Assembly (NCBI GenBank): GCA_019745395.1
Contig: JAIETG010000020.1
Location: forward strand, 1-64,000
Length of the DNA stretch: 64,000 nucleotides
Direction of reading: 5' to 3'
From: Rhabdochlamydiaceae bacterium
GTDB taxonomy: Bacteria > Chlamydiota > Chlamydiia > Chlamydiales > Rhabdochlamydiaceae
Part shown: piece after piece, positions 35,760 to 45,735 of the stretch
Position numbering within the stretch: the first letter of the stretch is position 1
How the letters are laid out: each line of letters starts with the position of its first letter
Notes under the pieces: generated by a model
Database searches by the model: none
Told to the model about the DNA's origin: nothing
What the model saw: only the letters and a program-made list of their open reading frames with translations
Made by a program: the position numbers and the translations under genes

Positions 35760-36401
35760 ATGGAAAGCAAAATCCAACGTACCTCTGTCCGCCAAGAAGC
35801 GTATAGCAAGCTTCGCAGCTGGATCTTAGACGGAACTCTACCTCCAGGATCTCAATTGCGAGACAAGAAATTAGCAGAAGAATTGGGAGTTAGTCGAACT
35901 CCTATCCGAGAAGCCTTGCTTCGTTTGGAAGATGAAGGATTCGTTAAAACTAAAGCGAACAGTTCAACTCGTGTAAGTTCCATCGATTTTCACAGCGCTT
36001 TCCATCTTTATTCTATAGTCTGGACCTTAGAACGATTGGCGTTAAGCCAAGCTTTTGGATCGATTACTGATGAGCATATCCAGGATATGGTCTTAGCTAA
36101 TGAAAGCTTTTTACAAAAAATGACAGCGAAAGATCGCCTTTCTGCGCTGGAAGCCGATTATGATTTCCATTCCATTTATATAAAACTTTCTCAGAACCAG
36201 GAACTTGAGAAAATAATTTATGAGATAAAGACAAAGTTAAAAAGATTAGATCTCTATTACTTTGACAAAATTAAAAATGCTCTTATTTCCTACGATGAAC
36301 ATGAGCGGATCATCGAGGCTTTAAAGCAAAGAAATCTTCCTCTTGCAATGGAAGCCGTTGAGCTCAACTGGAAAAATAGCTTTAACCGATTTGAACTTTA
36401 G
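35760..36401 (+). CDS. GntR-family transcriptional regulator, FadR/FCD subgroup
   Basis: A 213-residue repressor or activator. The winged-helix (residues 5-70) has the full GntR signature: QEAYSKLRSWILDGTLPPGS, KKLAEELGVSRTPIREALLR, LEDEGFVKTKANSSTRV. The C-terminal FCD domain (80-205) shows FHLYSIVWTLERLALSQA and the metal-binding histidine pattern DYDFHSIYIKLSQN and YDEHERIIEAL. FCD regulators usually bind small organic acids. It is followed after nine bases by a DUF2000 gene, so the regulator probably controls that gene. Confidence 0.9.
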   Translation: MESKIQRTSVRQEAYSKLRSWILDGTLPPGSQLRDKKLAEELGVSRTPIREALLRLEDEGFVKTKANSSTRVSSIDFHSAFHLYSIVWTLERLALSQAFGSITDEHIQDMVLANESFLQKMTAKDRLSALEADYDFHSIYIKLSQNQELEKIIYEIKTKLKRLDLYYFDKIKNALISYDEHERIIEALKQRNLPLAMEAVELNWKNSFNRFEL

Positions 36402-36410
36402 GAGGCCAAT

Positions 36411-36821
36411 ATGTTCGCAAATAAGTTAGTCGCAGTCATGAATGAAAAAATTGAGCCTGGCATCATTATGAATGCATTAGCTCATATGTGCATCGGCTTT
36501 GGATCTGCTATTGGAAAAGAGCCTTTGCGTCTTACTAATTATGTCGATGCAGACGAAGGAAGCCACCCGAATATATCAGAAATGCCTTTCATGATTTTGA
36601 AAGCCAATTCAAATAAGCTAAGAGCTCTCAGATTAGGCGCTCTTGAAGCCGGAATTTCCTGTGTAGATTTTACAGATACGATGACTGTCGGCACTTACGT
36701 AGAACAGGTAGAACGTACGAGGCAGACCAAAGAAGCAGATTTAGTCTATTATGGTGTTGTATTGTTTGGAGATTGGGAAAAGGTGTCTGAACTGACCAGA
36801 AAATTTTCTTTATGGAAGTAA
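36411..36821 (+). CDS. DUF2000 family protein
   Basis: A 136-residue protein with a near-perfect GGAGG ribosome site. It matches the pattern of DUF2000 proteins (structurally like peptidyl-tRNA hydrolase 2): NKLVAVMNEKIEPGIIMNAL at the N-terminus, NALAHMCIGFGS, MPFMILKANSNKLRALR, and FTDTMTVGTYVEQVE near the end. Biochemical role is not established. Second gene of the GntR operon. Confidence 0.85.
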   Translation: MFANKLVAVMNEKIEPGIIMNALAHMCIGFGSAIGKEPLRLTNYVDADEGSHPNISEMPFMILKANSNKLRALRLGALEAGISCVDFTDTMTVGTYVEQVERTRQTKEADLVYYGVVLFGDWEKVSELTRKFSLWK

Positions 36822-37232
36822 CTTGTCTTGAACTCATCCAAGTTTATGGGGGAAATGATTTCGTAGGGGATTTTTTTAAGATAGTTGTATTTTTCGTATT
36901 CTAAAAAACGTCAACGTTTGCGGTGTTGCGTATGTAACGTATTCATGATTAATGCTTTGCCAGGTGTTCGGTATGTTATTTGAAAATGTAATTTCCTTTC
37001 TTTCTTATTGTTAGTGCTTTCCATTGATTAAACTTATTTTAGGTTGTTGTGTGAAGTTTTAATTTTAATGTGCGACTGCTTTTTTTGTGTGTATTTTCAG
37101 TATTCTAATATGCCACATGTTTCTTGTAGTTAGTGTTTTATTTGAGTTAATTTTACTTTTAATTATAGTAATGTTAAATATTTTACTTTGTGATATAATT
37201 GACCTTTAAAATTATTTCGATGTGATTTATTT
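36822..37232. other. AT-rich intergenic region with the kinase promoter
   Basis: No gene is seen in these 411 bases. A perfect TATAAT is at 37194-37199, 34 bases before the kinase ATG, with only a poor -35 (TGTTAA). The DUF2000 gene has no clear terminator. Confidence 0.45.
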
Positions 37233-39659
37233 ATGATGCAAGAATGTACTACAGTGGATTTGCGAAATAGTCCAGATACATATCAGATTCCAGGTATTGC
37301 TCCGCCTGTGACCTATCAACAGATAGAACGTCTATATCCAATTGTTGTATCTATTTTTCACAAATTGCCGAAAACTAATCTACATCGTGAGACATGGAGG
37401 CAAAGGTGCTTAGCTATTCGAGATGAATTAGTAGAAGATTCGGAAGGTGAACGTGCAAAAAACGAGGCATTCGAGAGAATTCAAGGATATTCTTTAGAAA
37501 GACTTCAGAAAAAATTTGAAAAAGAGTGTTTATCTTTCAGAGAAACCACGGCTACTCGAAAAGAGGTGCAACCTTCCCATTCGTATACCAATCAAGAAAC
37601 TTCAAAAGCTTTTGATGCATATAGTGAAGTAAGTTCGGTATCGGACCTGCAATCTGATTCTGCATATTCTATGGCCCTCTCCAGTTCTGTAGAAGTTTGT
37701 CATGAGAGTCCTTTGTCTCACCAAGAACGATTAGATCTTGAGGCTATTTCCCGATGCATGATTACTAATTATGAAAATGAAAAAACGAAATATTCCGAAT
37801 CCAATGCATTATATACCGCAAATGAGGCATTTAGGCGAAAGTGGAGTCAAAGATATCAATTATTGTACGATAGCTTGTCTGCTGAAGAAAAAATTGCCTT
37901 CTCTCAATATGATTATTCATCACTTCGAGAGCTTCGGGCAGAAGAATTAGCGTGTGAATTTAATGAAATTTCTCTTGAGCTCAAAGCTTTAGATAAATCG
38001 GATAGTAATTTGCAGTCAAAGAGGATTCGACAGGTTGCTATTGCTAAGTGTTTAGTGGACCATTATGAGATGCAAGAAGGATTATTGCGAAAAGATCCTT
38101 CCCATTTAAGATATGTTATAGCTTCTGCGGCGTCCCTTAAATGGCAAAATGTCTATGATACCGTTAAAGGATATCGAAAAAATAGATTAGAAGAAAGTGT
38201 AGTGATCTTCGGGAATCGTGGGGTTCGAGATAAGAGCAAGGTATCTAAGCAAATTTCCAGATATATGGCGCTTTCAATAGAGGATCTTTGTTCTGTAGGG
38301 GATCCATTAAGACGAAGATGGCAATCTCAACTTAGAAATGCGCAGATCTCCAATGTAAAAGCGGCACGAAAAATTGGAATTGTACCTCCCGAAGTTTTAA
38401 CCCGTGTGTATCAAGTAGTGGACGGACGTGTCGAAAATAGCGAACTATACCCATTTTTAATTGATATTGCTCAAAACAAAAAAGCAGAATTTTTGCCATT
38501 TTCTATGTCTATGGTTGGTAAAGAACAGGGGATTGTTGGTCGCGCTGTAGATGGAGAGTGGCTGGTTGTAGATCCTGTAAGTGCATCTGCTTTTCCTGCA
38601 GGTAGCTTGGTAAAAGCGAATTTTGGAATCAATAGCACAATGAATGCATTTTTTGCAGGTGCAGAGAACTTTGACAATGGTGGGATTACTGCAATGGTGT
38701 TTTTCAGAGAGGCTAGAGTCTATGGAGAAGATGGCTCGGGAACCACAATGCGTATAGCGATCAAGGGTTTTTCTGACATGTATGTTGATTCAAAGGCTGG
38801 AGAGTCTCAACAACATGATTCAACTTTGCAAAATTCTGAAGAGAATCCTATTTTGCCGGAACAAGAATGGAAAGCAGTTCAAAAAGTACGAGGAATTCCA
38901 GATGTTATACAGGCGCTTGGAGTTCTTAGAGATTCGATAGGAGGGCACATACGCGCTATTATATTTCCATGTTTTTCTGGGAACTTAAAGAAATATATGG
39001 AGCTATTAGAAGGATCGCAAAATTCTATTGAAGAGCGTAATCAAGCAAAGCTTTCTATCTTTTTTCGTATAGCCGATGCTCTGAAAAAAATGCATATAAA
39101 AGGGTTGTATCATCTAGATCTTAAGGCAGACAATATTCTCATCAACTATGATCTTCATAATGAAAAAGCTGCTTTTTCCGATATTGCCATTGCCGATCTC
39201 CCTAATATTTTAGCTCATCATAAAGATATACAACCGACCCCAGGTATTTGCTTTAAGGAGGAATTTGATCTAGTGCAAAATCCTAGGAGTCTAGTAACGG
39301 CTGAAGAAAAAATATTTATGCGAGCACAGATGGACGTTCGTGCTCTAGGTGTGATGCTACACAATGCATTTGCATCTACACCGTACCCCACAAAAAAAGG
39401 TGGCTGGCTAGATGCCTCTATAGGATGTCAAACATTCCCAGATTGTGTTCCTTTGGAATTGCAACAACTAATCCGGGAAATGCTTTCTACAGATCCAGCA
39501 GTAAGAGTTCCTTCAATGACAAAAGTGGCTAAAGAGCTACGATCTTTTACTGGAGTCTTGAGCACTGTTTGCATCGATTCAGATTGCGAAAAGGCTACTC
39601 TTCCAATGCCTGTAAAACGTCGCTCTGCACTCAGCCGACTATTCAAGGCGTCTATTTAA
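37233..39659 (+). CDS. Large protein with C-terminal eukaryotic-like protein kinase domain; effector candidate
   Basis: 808 residues. The first 480 are polar and helical, with no membrane segment or signal peptide, and contain repeated helical blocks (HQERLDLEAISRCMITNYEN near 165 and RIRQVAIAKCLVDHYEMQEG near 260 look alike). From about 505 to 775 lies a protein kinase fold: the ATP-binding lysine in MRIAIKGF (Lys511), the catalytic loop HLDLKADN (His627, Asp629, Lys631, Asn634), a D650-I-A in place of DFG, then DVRALGVMLHNAFASTPYP and a helix with LIREMLSTDPAVRVPSM. The usual Arg of HRD is Leu628, which removes regulation by activation-loop phosphorylation. It stands alone with its own promoter. 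A secreted kinase acting on the host is a fair guess. Confidence 0.85.
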   Translation: MMQECTTVDLRNSPDTYQIPGIAPPVTYQQIERLYPIVVSIFHKLPKTNLHRETWRQRCLAIRDELVEDSEGERAKNEAFERIQGYSLERLQKKFEKECLSFRETTATRKEVQPSHSYTNQETSKAFDAYSEVSSVSDLQSDSAYSMALSSSVEVCHESPLSHQERLDLEAISRCMITNYENEKTKYSESNALYTANEAFRRKWSQRYQLLYDSLSAEEKIAFSQYDYSSLRELRAEELACEFNEISLELKALDKSDSNLQSKRIRQVAIAKCLVDHYEMQEGLLRKDPSHLRYVIASAASLKWQNVYDTVKGYRKNRLEESVVIFGNRGVRDKSKVSKQISRYMALSIEDLCSVGDPLRRRWQSQLRNAQISNVKAARKIGIVPPEVLTRVYQVVDGRVENSELYPFLIDIAQNKKAEFLPFSMSMVGKEQGIVGRAVDGEWLVVDPVSASAFPAGSLVKANFGINSTMNAFFAGAENFDNGGITAMVFFREARVYGEDGSGTTMRIAIKGFSDMYVDSKAGESQQHDSTLQNSEENPILPEQEWKAVQKVRGIPDVIQALGVLRDSIGGHIRAIIFPCFSGNLKKYMELLEGSQNSIEERNQAKLSIFFRIADALKKMHIKGLYHLDLKADNILINYDLHNEKAAFSDIAIADLPNILAHHKDIQPTPGICFKEEFDLVQNPRSLVTAEEKIFMRAQMDVRALGVMLHNAFASTPYPTKKGGWLDASIGCQTFPDCVPLELQQLIREMLSTDPAVRVPSMTKVAKELRSFTGVLSTVCIDSDCEKATLPMPVKRRSALSRLFKASI

Positions 39660-39787
39660 GGCTTTCTCCTATCCATAAATAAAAACAGATCCCCATACAA
39701 AAACCTTTAGCATTTTTTTCTATTGGGTGGAAAACATTTCAGATCTCCGCATAATATAGCTTTTTTCTTGTAGATTACCGGAGCGTC

Positions 39788-42700
39788 ATGAAAAAGGGAA
39801 TTTGGTTACTCACTGTTGTCTTTTTTTTAGGATTTATCATCCTCATTCGAGATCAGCTTTTAACCAAGGGAGTTGAAGTATACCTTTCTCGTAAAATAGA
39901 ATCGCAAGGCTGGAAATGCAGCTTGATCGAAAGGGATAAAAACACCTTAAAGATTCAAGATCTCCACTATCAAAGCCCATCCGAAGAGATTTTGATTGAA
40001 GGGGCTACGGCGTCTATTCATCTTTCTTTGTTCCCTTTGCAGTTGAAACCTATCGTAACTTTTTCTCATGTTGCCGTAAAACTATCTTCTGAACAATCCA
40101 GTGATGCTTCTTTACTTTCTGTTTTACTCTGTACTGGAGATCCTAGGTTAGATCTTCAGCTTTCGATCGCTGATGGAGAAATAGAAGGACTTTTTAAGGA
40201 ACCTGTTTCATTTTCCTTTCAGCCTGCTTTAGAAAAAGGGGGAATTGGAACTCTTTGTATGAAAGACGGAGAAAAACATTCGATTTTTTCTTCTTATCTG
40301 AAATGGGAAAATGGCTCATTACTTTCTCAAATTGAAATCGAGAAAGGAAATGTTTCTGATCTTTTTACCCTAGTCTCGTGGATTTCTCCAGCTACTTTAG
40401 CTGGATGCAAACAAGTAGAAGGGGAAGTATCAGCTTCTATAGAAACCAGACTACATCCTAAAAAAGGTCTAGAGGGAATGGAGGGGAAGATTGATTTACA
40501 AAACCTCAGTTTTTCTCATACAGATTTAGGGATGGATTTTTTTTCTCGTTCTTTACAAGGAACGCTTTTTCTTGCATCAGATGATTGGAATACGGCGGAA
40601 TTTTTTATTACTTTTGAAGACGCCTCTTGCCATCTCGAAAAAAATGGATGCAAGGTAGGTCTCCAAGAAGCTTTAGGAGAGATTCGCATCCAACCAGAAA
40701 CAGATCCTTACTTAAGAATGGGTGGGATGTTACTTTCTGAAGGTTCTACGGTTCCCTTTGAGATTGAAGGTAAAGGAAGTTTGGAAGAAGGGAAAAAATC
40801 GTTTCAGCTTGCAGCTGATTTTTTCTTAAAAAGAAATTCTCCTCATCTCTTTGTACGGTTTTTCGAAAAAGAAAAACAAGGTGGCAACATAGAGATTCAG
40901 TGCCGTGCTCTATCGGAAGAGGTGTTTAACATTTTACAGCTCTCTTTTCCTGTTTTTCATGTGCCCTTGTGTTCTATGCATAGTGGTCTGATCGATGGGA
41001 AATGTCAAGGATCCTTACGTCAAGGAAAGATCCAATCTTTGACATTTTCAGATTGCTCTGCGGAAAATCTTTCTTTTTCTCTCCCAGCTAAAAATTTAGC
41101 GTGCTCATTACAACAAGGCTTTTTTTCTGCAAACTTGGAACAAAATGGAGAGAATTTAGAGCTCTCCTCTTTAGATGTAACTTTAGAAAAAGCCAATGTA
41201 TCAATATCTGGAGTGGAAAAACTTCGCTTAGTTTCCGGTAGCGTAGCAGTAGCATCGGGCGATTTGCTAGCTTCTTCTGTAGAGGGATTTTATGAAGGGA
41301 TTTGGGGGAAAATCCAAGTGTTAGAGCCTGAGGCTTCCGATTTTTTACATGTTGAGGGAAAAGCGCTTTCTAGTGATCTGACGGCTTATTTAGGATACAA
41401 AACTTCTTCAAAAGGATGTCCTGTTACTTTTGTCCTAGATGTAGCGCAAAAAGAAAAAAATTTGCAAGGAAAAGGCTCTCTTTGTTTTGTTACATCAACA
41501 AATGTTGGCGAAGATATTGCTCTGCAGCTTTCTTTAGATAAGAAAGCGAGTCGAAAAATTAAAGATCTTTGTATGCCTTGGGATTTTTCTTCTTGTAAGG
41601 GCTTTTTTAGTGTGCAAAAGATCTCCGCAGAAACGATCACTGTTTTAGCAAAACCTTATCTGGGATCTTTAACCTTAGAAGGATTTGCACGAGGAGAAGG
41701 TTCCTTTGATAACAAAGCTCTGTTGATAGATCTATTACAAGCAAACGTAAGCTTGCTTGGTGGCCCTTGGGATATCAATGCCAAGATGGGTAGCCAAGAA
41801 AAAATAGGGCACATCTCTTATGTATATCGAGAAGGTCTTTGGAAGGGAAGTTTGCCTGTTGATGTGCTTCATGTATATAACAAGGCTCTGCAAATGGATG
41901 CTAAAGTACGTGACACTCTTTTTTTCTTTGAAGGAGAGCAGCTTTGGACAGATAGTCTACAAGCTGAGGTTCTGGGTACAAAGTTTCTAGGAAGTGCTTT
42001 GGTGCATCCTAAAGAAGTGCATATTGCTTCTAAAGCTTGGCAAGGGGACTTGGCTTCTTTAAATCCTTTATTAACCAGGTACGCTCCTAAAATCGCCTCT
42101 TTGGGATTATCTGGCGCTTTTGCTATTAAAGAAAGAGCTTGTACCTTTGAAGGAAAAAAAGAAAACGATCAGTGGAAGTGGGACTGGAAGGGAGCGATTG
42201 ATCTAGCTGAACTTGCTTGTGATTTTGGTTCTTTGGGAAAAGTTTTTAAGGGAACCTGTCGTCTTCAAGGCAGTTCACAAGGAGAGTTTGCTTTAAAAGA
42301 ATTGCAGGGGATGTACAGTTTGCCTACGGCTACCTGTTTCTTTTCTTTAGGGGATATGCAATGGGATTCTTCTTTTTCTCATCCTGTAGATTTTTATTTG
42401 CGTGCTAAAGACCGTAAACGGGAATGGGCTTCTTTACAGGGAAAGATAGAAAAGCAGCCTGATGGGATTGCTCTTTCTTTCCTTTCTCATAGCCATTTAT
42501 TAGGACTTCCAGTCCAAATATTGCCTATTGGAATTTCCTCTAAAGGAACTATTGCTCCTATCTATGCAACTTCTAATGTGAACCTTAAACAGCTTTCTTC
42601 TTATCTAACTATGTGGAAGGAGATGGGAGTTCCTGTAGCTCCTTTCCCAGGGCTTGAATCTTGTCAGGGATCTCTTCAAATCCAAGCGGCTTATGATCCA

Positions 42701-44608
42701 TCTCACGCAAAATGGAAAATTGCTCTACAGAGCCCGGAGATAGTCTACGAAAATCAAGCGCTCGGGAAAGTTGCAGCTGTATTTTTAGGAGAAAAAGGGC
42801 TTGTACGCATTGATACTTGTCGTATTGGAGCTTGGGAGATTCAAGGGTCTGTAGAAAAACTTGCTACAGAATGGAACATTCCTTCTGTAACGGTCGAGGG
42901 TCCTAAGGGTAAATATGCATTTAAAGGGCGCTATCTTCCCACTTCTTGTCAGTTGCAAATTCCTATGTTCTCTGCAGCGCTAACCTTGCCTAATGTTGGT
43001 TCAGTGCTATTACAAGGAAACTTTGAGGGTATTTATCAAACGGTGACCTCTTCATTGCAAGGAAGAGGCGTATCTCGCTGCAGTGCTACTCTTCCCCTTC
43101 CTTTGGAAGTTGGAATTGAGACTAATAAAGATATCCCATTTATATTGGATTCTTCTAAAGGCATAGAAATGGGCAGAAGTGAGTGGAGCTTTGTTTCTTT
43201 AACAAAGAAAAAACAAAAACTTGGAAAATTTTCCGCCAAAACTATGAGCTACCTTGTAGCGGATAAAAAGTTTTTTCTTCGCGAAGGCTCTTTGTATGTG
43301 CCTAAAGATTCTCATCCACTTTTACAATCGTATTTCCCACAGCTCAAAGAAGTACAAATAGAGCAGGGGATCGATTTGCAAACGGAAATTGATCTAGCTC
43401 CACAATATCGCAAAGTGACAGCTATTGTGAAAAATGGTTCTTACTCTATTAAAAATACTTCGTTTGATTGTAAGCAGCTTTATTTTTTCCTCGAGCAAGA
43501 AAAACTCTACGCATCTTGTCAGACTAAATGGCAAGACTTGCCGTTGCATGTCCAAATGCAAGTGCAACTTGCAAAACAACTGTCGTTGAACTTTCTTGTC
43601 AAAGATCATCCGGATAGTAAAGGCCTTGCTTCCGAGTGGAAACAGTCTTCTTCAGGCAAATGGGTGTGTGAAACAGTAGATGGAGTGTTTCGCGGAATTG
43701 ATCTACATATGAAGCGTACGCAAAAAGATAGAGACAAGCAGCTATATAACTGCAAAGTACAAGCAGATTTTGCAGAGGTTGCTTCTCTACTTCCTAAAGA
43801 ATGGAAAGCAAATGTAAAAAAATGGGGACTTGGCAGAGGGTATTCGTTTCAAGGGACTGTAGCATGTCATGCGGAAGATCCTTTGCAAATAGTTTCTCTG
43901 CAAGGAGAACTATTTGGAGAGAGATTTGGATTGTTTGGGAAATCCTTAGAGCTTTTTCAAGCTAAAGTTGATTTTACTCCCCAAAAAACTCGCATTCAGG
44001 GACTGAAAATTGCAGATGGCCAAGCGCAGCTTTCGATTAAGAATTTGGATTTCACCTTTAATTCAGAGATAAAAGCTTGGGAAGTTGCCTCTCCGCTGAT
44101 TTCTGTTAAAAATTTTGCTCCGGCAGCCGTATTCAAGGGTAGTAAGGCGAAAGGTTTTGAGATTAAAAATTTAAGCTTTTATGATGTCAAAGGATCCTTA
44201 AATCAATTGGAAAAATTGGAAGGAAGAGGGGCTTTGTATTTTGCTTCTCCGACGAAAAAAGAGTTTTCTTTTTGGGATGTGCCTTTAGCCCTTGTTAAAG
44301 ATTTAGGACTTGATCCTGGCCTACTTACTCCAGTCATGGGGGAGGCAGATTTTGTTCTTCGCCATGGAAGAGTGTATTTTACCTCTCTGCGCAACGTTTA
44401 TAGTGAAGGCAAACGCTCACAGTTTTATCTTTCTCCAACTGCAGATAGTGCTTATCTCTCTTTGACAGGGGATTGGCATGTGGATTTATCTATGAAACAA
44501 AATGTGGTTTGGAAAGTTACAGAAGACTTGATCCTATCGATTCGAGGAACACTTGAAAAGCCCAAGTACAGTTTTACATCAAATAAAAACGCTCGTGAAG
44601 GAGACTAG
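39788..44608 (+). CDS. TamB/AsmA/YdbH-like giant periplasmic protein
   Basis: A 1606-residue protein with an N-terminal membrane anchor (MKKGIWLLTVVFFLGFIILI) and no other membrane helix. The body is almost entirely beta-strands in long repeated stretches of hydrophobic grooves (for example LTLPNVGSVLLQGNFEGIYQ; AQLSIKNLDFTFNSEIKAWE), the composition of the AsmA/TamB/YdbH bridge proteins that move phospholipids between membranes. The end resembles the family (DWHVDLSMKQN; SIRGTLEKPKYSF). A lipid conduit is therefore the best guess; other possibilities are a VPS13-like or RsmG-like scaffold. Its last codons overlap the next gene. Bases 39660-39787 carry a weak promoter and no gene. Confidence 0.7.
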   Translation: MKKGIWLLTVVFFLGFIILIRDQLLTKGVEVYLSRKIESQGWKCSLIERDKNTLKIQDLHYQSPSEEILIEGATASIHLSLFPLQLKPIVTFSHVAVKLSSEQSSDASLLSVLLCTGDPRLDLQLSIADGEIEGLFKEPVSFSFQPALEKGGIGTLCMKDGEKHSIFSSYLKWENGSLLSQIEIEKGNVSDLFTLVSWISPATLAGCKQVEGEVSASIETRLHPKKGLEGMEGKIDLQNLSFSHTDLGMDFFSRSLQGTLFLASDDWNTAEFFITFEDASCHLEKNGCKVGLQEALGEIRIQPETDPYLRMGGMLLSEGSTVPFEIEGKGSLEEGKKSFQLAADFFLKRNSPHLFVRFFEKEKQGGNIEIQCRALSEEVFNILQLSFPVFHVPLCSMHSGLIDGKCQGSLRQGKIQSLTFSDCSAENLSFSLPAKNLACSLQQGFFSANLEQNGENLELSSLDVTLEKANVSISGVEKLRLVSGSVAVASGDLLASSVEGFYEGIWGKIQVLEPEASDFLHVEGKALSSDLTAYLGYKTSSKGCPVTFVLDVAQKEKNLQGKGSLCFVTSTNVGEDIALQLSLDKKASRKIKDLCMPWDFSSCKGFFSVQKISAETITVLAKPYLGSLTLEGFARGEGSFDNKALLIDLLQANVSLLGGPWDINAKMGSQEKIGHISYVYREGLWKGSLPVDVLHVYNKALQMDAKVRDTLFFFEGEQLWTDSLQAEVLGTKFLGSALVHPKEVHIASKAWQGDLASLNPLLTRYAPKIASLGLSGAFAIKERACTFEGKKENDQWKWDWKGAIDLAELACDFGSLGKVFKGTCRLQGSSQGEFALKELQGMYSLPTATCFFSLGDMQWDSSFSHPVDFYLRAKDRKREWASLQGKIEKQPDGIALSFLSHSHLLGLPVQILPIGISSKGTIAPIYATSNVNLKQLSSYLTMWKEMGVPVAPFPGLESCQGSLQIQAAYDPSHAKWKIALQSPEIVYENQALGKVAAVFLGEKGLVRIDTCRIGAWEIQGSVEKLATEWNIPSVTVEGPKGKYAFKGRYLPTSCQLQIPMFSAALTLPNVGSVLLQGNFEGIYQTVTSSLQGRGVSRCSATLPLPLEVGIETNKDIPFILDSSKGIEMGRSEWSFVSLTKKKQKLGKFSAKTMSYLVADKKFFLREGSLYVPKDSHPLLQSYFPQLKEVQIEQGIDLQTEIDLAPQYRKVTAIVKNGSYSIKNTSFDCKQLYFFLEQEKLYASCQTKWQDLPLHVQMQVQLAKQLSLNFLVKDHPDSKGLASEWKQSSSGKWVCETVDGVFRGIDLHMKRTQKDRDKQLYNCKVQADFAEVASLLPKEWKANVKKWGLGRGYSFQGTVACHAEDPLQIVSLQGELFGERFGLFGKSLELFQAKVDFTPQKTRIQGLKIADGQAQLSIKNLDFTFNSEIKAWEVASPLISVKNFAPAAVFKGSKAKGFEIKNLSFYDVKGSLNQLEKLEGRGALYFASPTKKEFSFWDVPLALVKDLGLDPGLLTPVMGEADFVLRHGRVYFTSLRNVYSEGKRSQFYLSPTADSAYLSLTGDWHVDLSMKQNVVWKVTEDLILSIRGTLEKPKYSFTSNKNAREGD

Positions 44609-45143
44609 AAAAAGTCTTCTTCACTTTGTCTTTCCTGCCTATTGTATACATTGTCAAGAAGAGGAAGTAGAGAGCGATTTTCTTTTTTGCAGTTCTTGCC
44701 AAGAGATGATAGAACCATTTCCTTTAGATTACTGCTTTAGAAAGAAAGCTGTTGCTGTAGAAAAAGAGGGGGTTGTTTTAGCGCTGCTTCGAGAAAGAAA
44801 TGGATCGATGCAGCAAGAAGTCTTAACTACAATGGCAGCGCTTATGGCTCTTCAAATTCTGCATTTGCAATGGCCCATTCCAGATATTATCCTTTCCTCG
44901 CCTTTAGATCCTGTAAACCGACTCTTAGCGGAAATTCTCTCTTCTTGGTTTGCAGTTCCTGCCCATCATTGGATCCAATCAGAAAGCCTTTGGCGCCCTA
45001 AGATCTGCTCAGATAAGGTTCTTCTTGTAGTGGATCTCTTTCTTTCTTTTTCTGCTTCTTGGGACCTTTTGCACGAGGGGGCCCCATCTCAAATTTTTAT
45101 GATAGGCTTCTGTCAAAAAGAAGGAAAATCTTGCTTTATTTAG
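44553..45143 (+). CDS. ComF-like protein with a degenerate phosphoribosyltransferase domain
   Basis: A 196-residue protein. A zinc-finger pattern (CIHCQEEEVESDFLFCSSC) and the flanking FPAYC are typical of ComF N-termini. The type I phosphoribosyltransferase half is present but eroded: PDIILSSPLDPVNRLLAEIL keeps the hood-like motif, while the PRPP loop, which should read like VLLVDDVxTTGAT, is KVLLVVDLFLSFSASWDLL, missing the second acidic residue and the TG. ComF is needed for DNA uptake in some bacteria; this one is probably structural or decaying. The TTG at 44553 has a GAGGAA ribosome site and overlaps the previous gene by 56 bases; GTG at 44595 is an alternative. Confidence 0.65.
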   Translation: MKSPSTVLHQIKTLVKETRKSLLHFVFPAYCIHCQEEEVESDFLFCSSCQEMIEPFPLDYCFRKKAVAVEKEGVVLALLRERNGSMQQEVLTTMAALMALQILHLQWPIPDIILSSPLDPVNRLLAEILSSWFAVPAHHWIQSESLWRPKICSDKVLLVVDLFLSFSASWDLLHEGAPSQIFMIGFCQKEGKSCFI

Positions 45144-45363
45144 CCGGCATTAACAAATAGTCTGGAGCAGGACTTGCCTTTTTCTGCTGATTTCCTTCTG
45201 TTTGTTTAGGATTAACGGAGGCATCATGTTTAGGTGGTGCTGGAGCTCTGGCAGCCCTTTGAGGAGTTGTAGCGGGTTTGATCGCGCTATTGTAAGGCGG
45301 TTCTGCATAAGTTTGTATACAGACCAGACATGTTATAGTCATCAACGATAATAGTTTTTTCAT
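45136..45363 (-). CDS. Small secreted proline-rich protein 1
   Basis: 75 residues starting at the ATG at 45363 (AAGGAG ribosome site), not at 45543. Signal peptide MKKLLSLMTITCLVCIQTYA, then a short Pro/Ala/Lys-rich chain with RAARAPAPPKH and no predicted fold. Its 45-base leader is nearly the same as that of the next gene. It ends eight bases inside the convergent ComF-like gene. First of three tandem related genes; no known family. Confidence 0.7.
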   Translation of the reverse strand: MKKLLSLMTITCLVCIQTYAEPPYNSAIKPATTPQRAARAPAPPKHDASVNPKQTEGNQQKKASPAPDYLLMPAK

Positions 45364-45430
45364 AAATGACTCCTTAAAAGTATGAGCTTTATAGAAAGTA
45401 TAGATTTTTCCTATAAAGCCCTGTTTACTG

Positions 45431-45670
45431 TTAATGGTGGTTGGCAAAATCCCCGACAGGTCTTTTTGATTTGTCGGTATTTTTAGTGCTGCCCTCTGAG
45501 GGCTTACTATTTGCATGAGCCTCTTTTTTCCCGCTAGGGGCAACTGCGGGAGCGACGCTCTGCGCTCTAGGTGTCTGAGCCTGCTTGTTAGGCCCCGGAG
45601 GAGGGGCTTGCGCTGAAGCTTTGATACATAGAAAACCCGTCATAACTATCAACGATAGCATTTTTTTCAT
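45431..45670 (-). CDS. Small secreted proline-rich protein 2
   Basis: 79 residues starting at the ATG at 45670; AAGGAG is then six bases upstream, while ATG 45676 would leave no spacing. Signal peptide MKKMLSLIVMTGFLCIKASA, then AQAPPPGPNKQ and a Pro/Ser/Lys-rich chain. Clearly a paralogue of the downstream gene in signal peptide and leader. Confidence 0.7.
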   Translation of the reverse strand: MKKMLSLIVMTGFLCIKASAQAPPPGPNKQAQTPRAQSVAPAVAPSGKKEAHANSKPSEGSTKNTDKSKRPVGDFANHH

Positions 45671-45735
45671 AACCATCTCCTTAAAAGTTGAACTTTATTG
45701 GAGTGTAGATTTTCTCTACAAAACGCTTGTAAATA

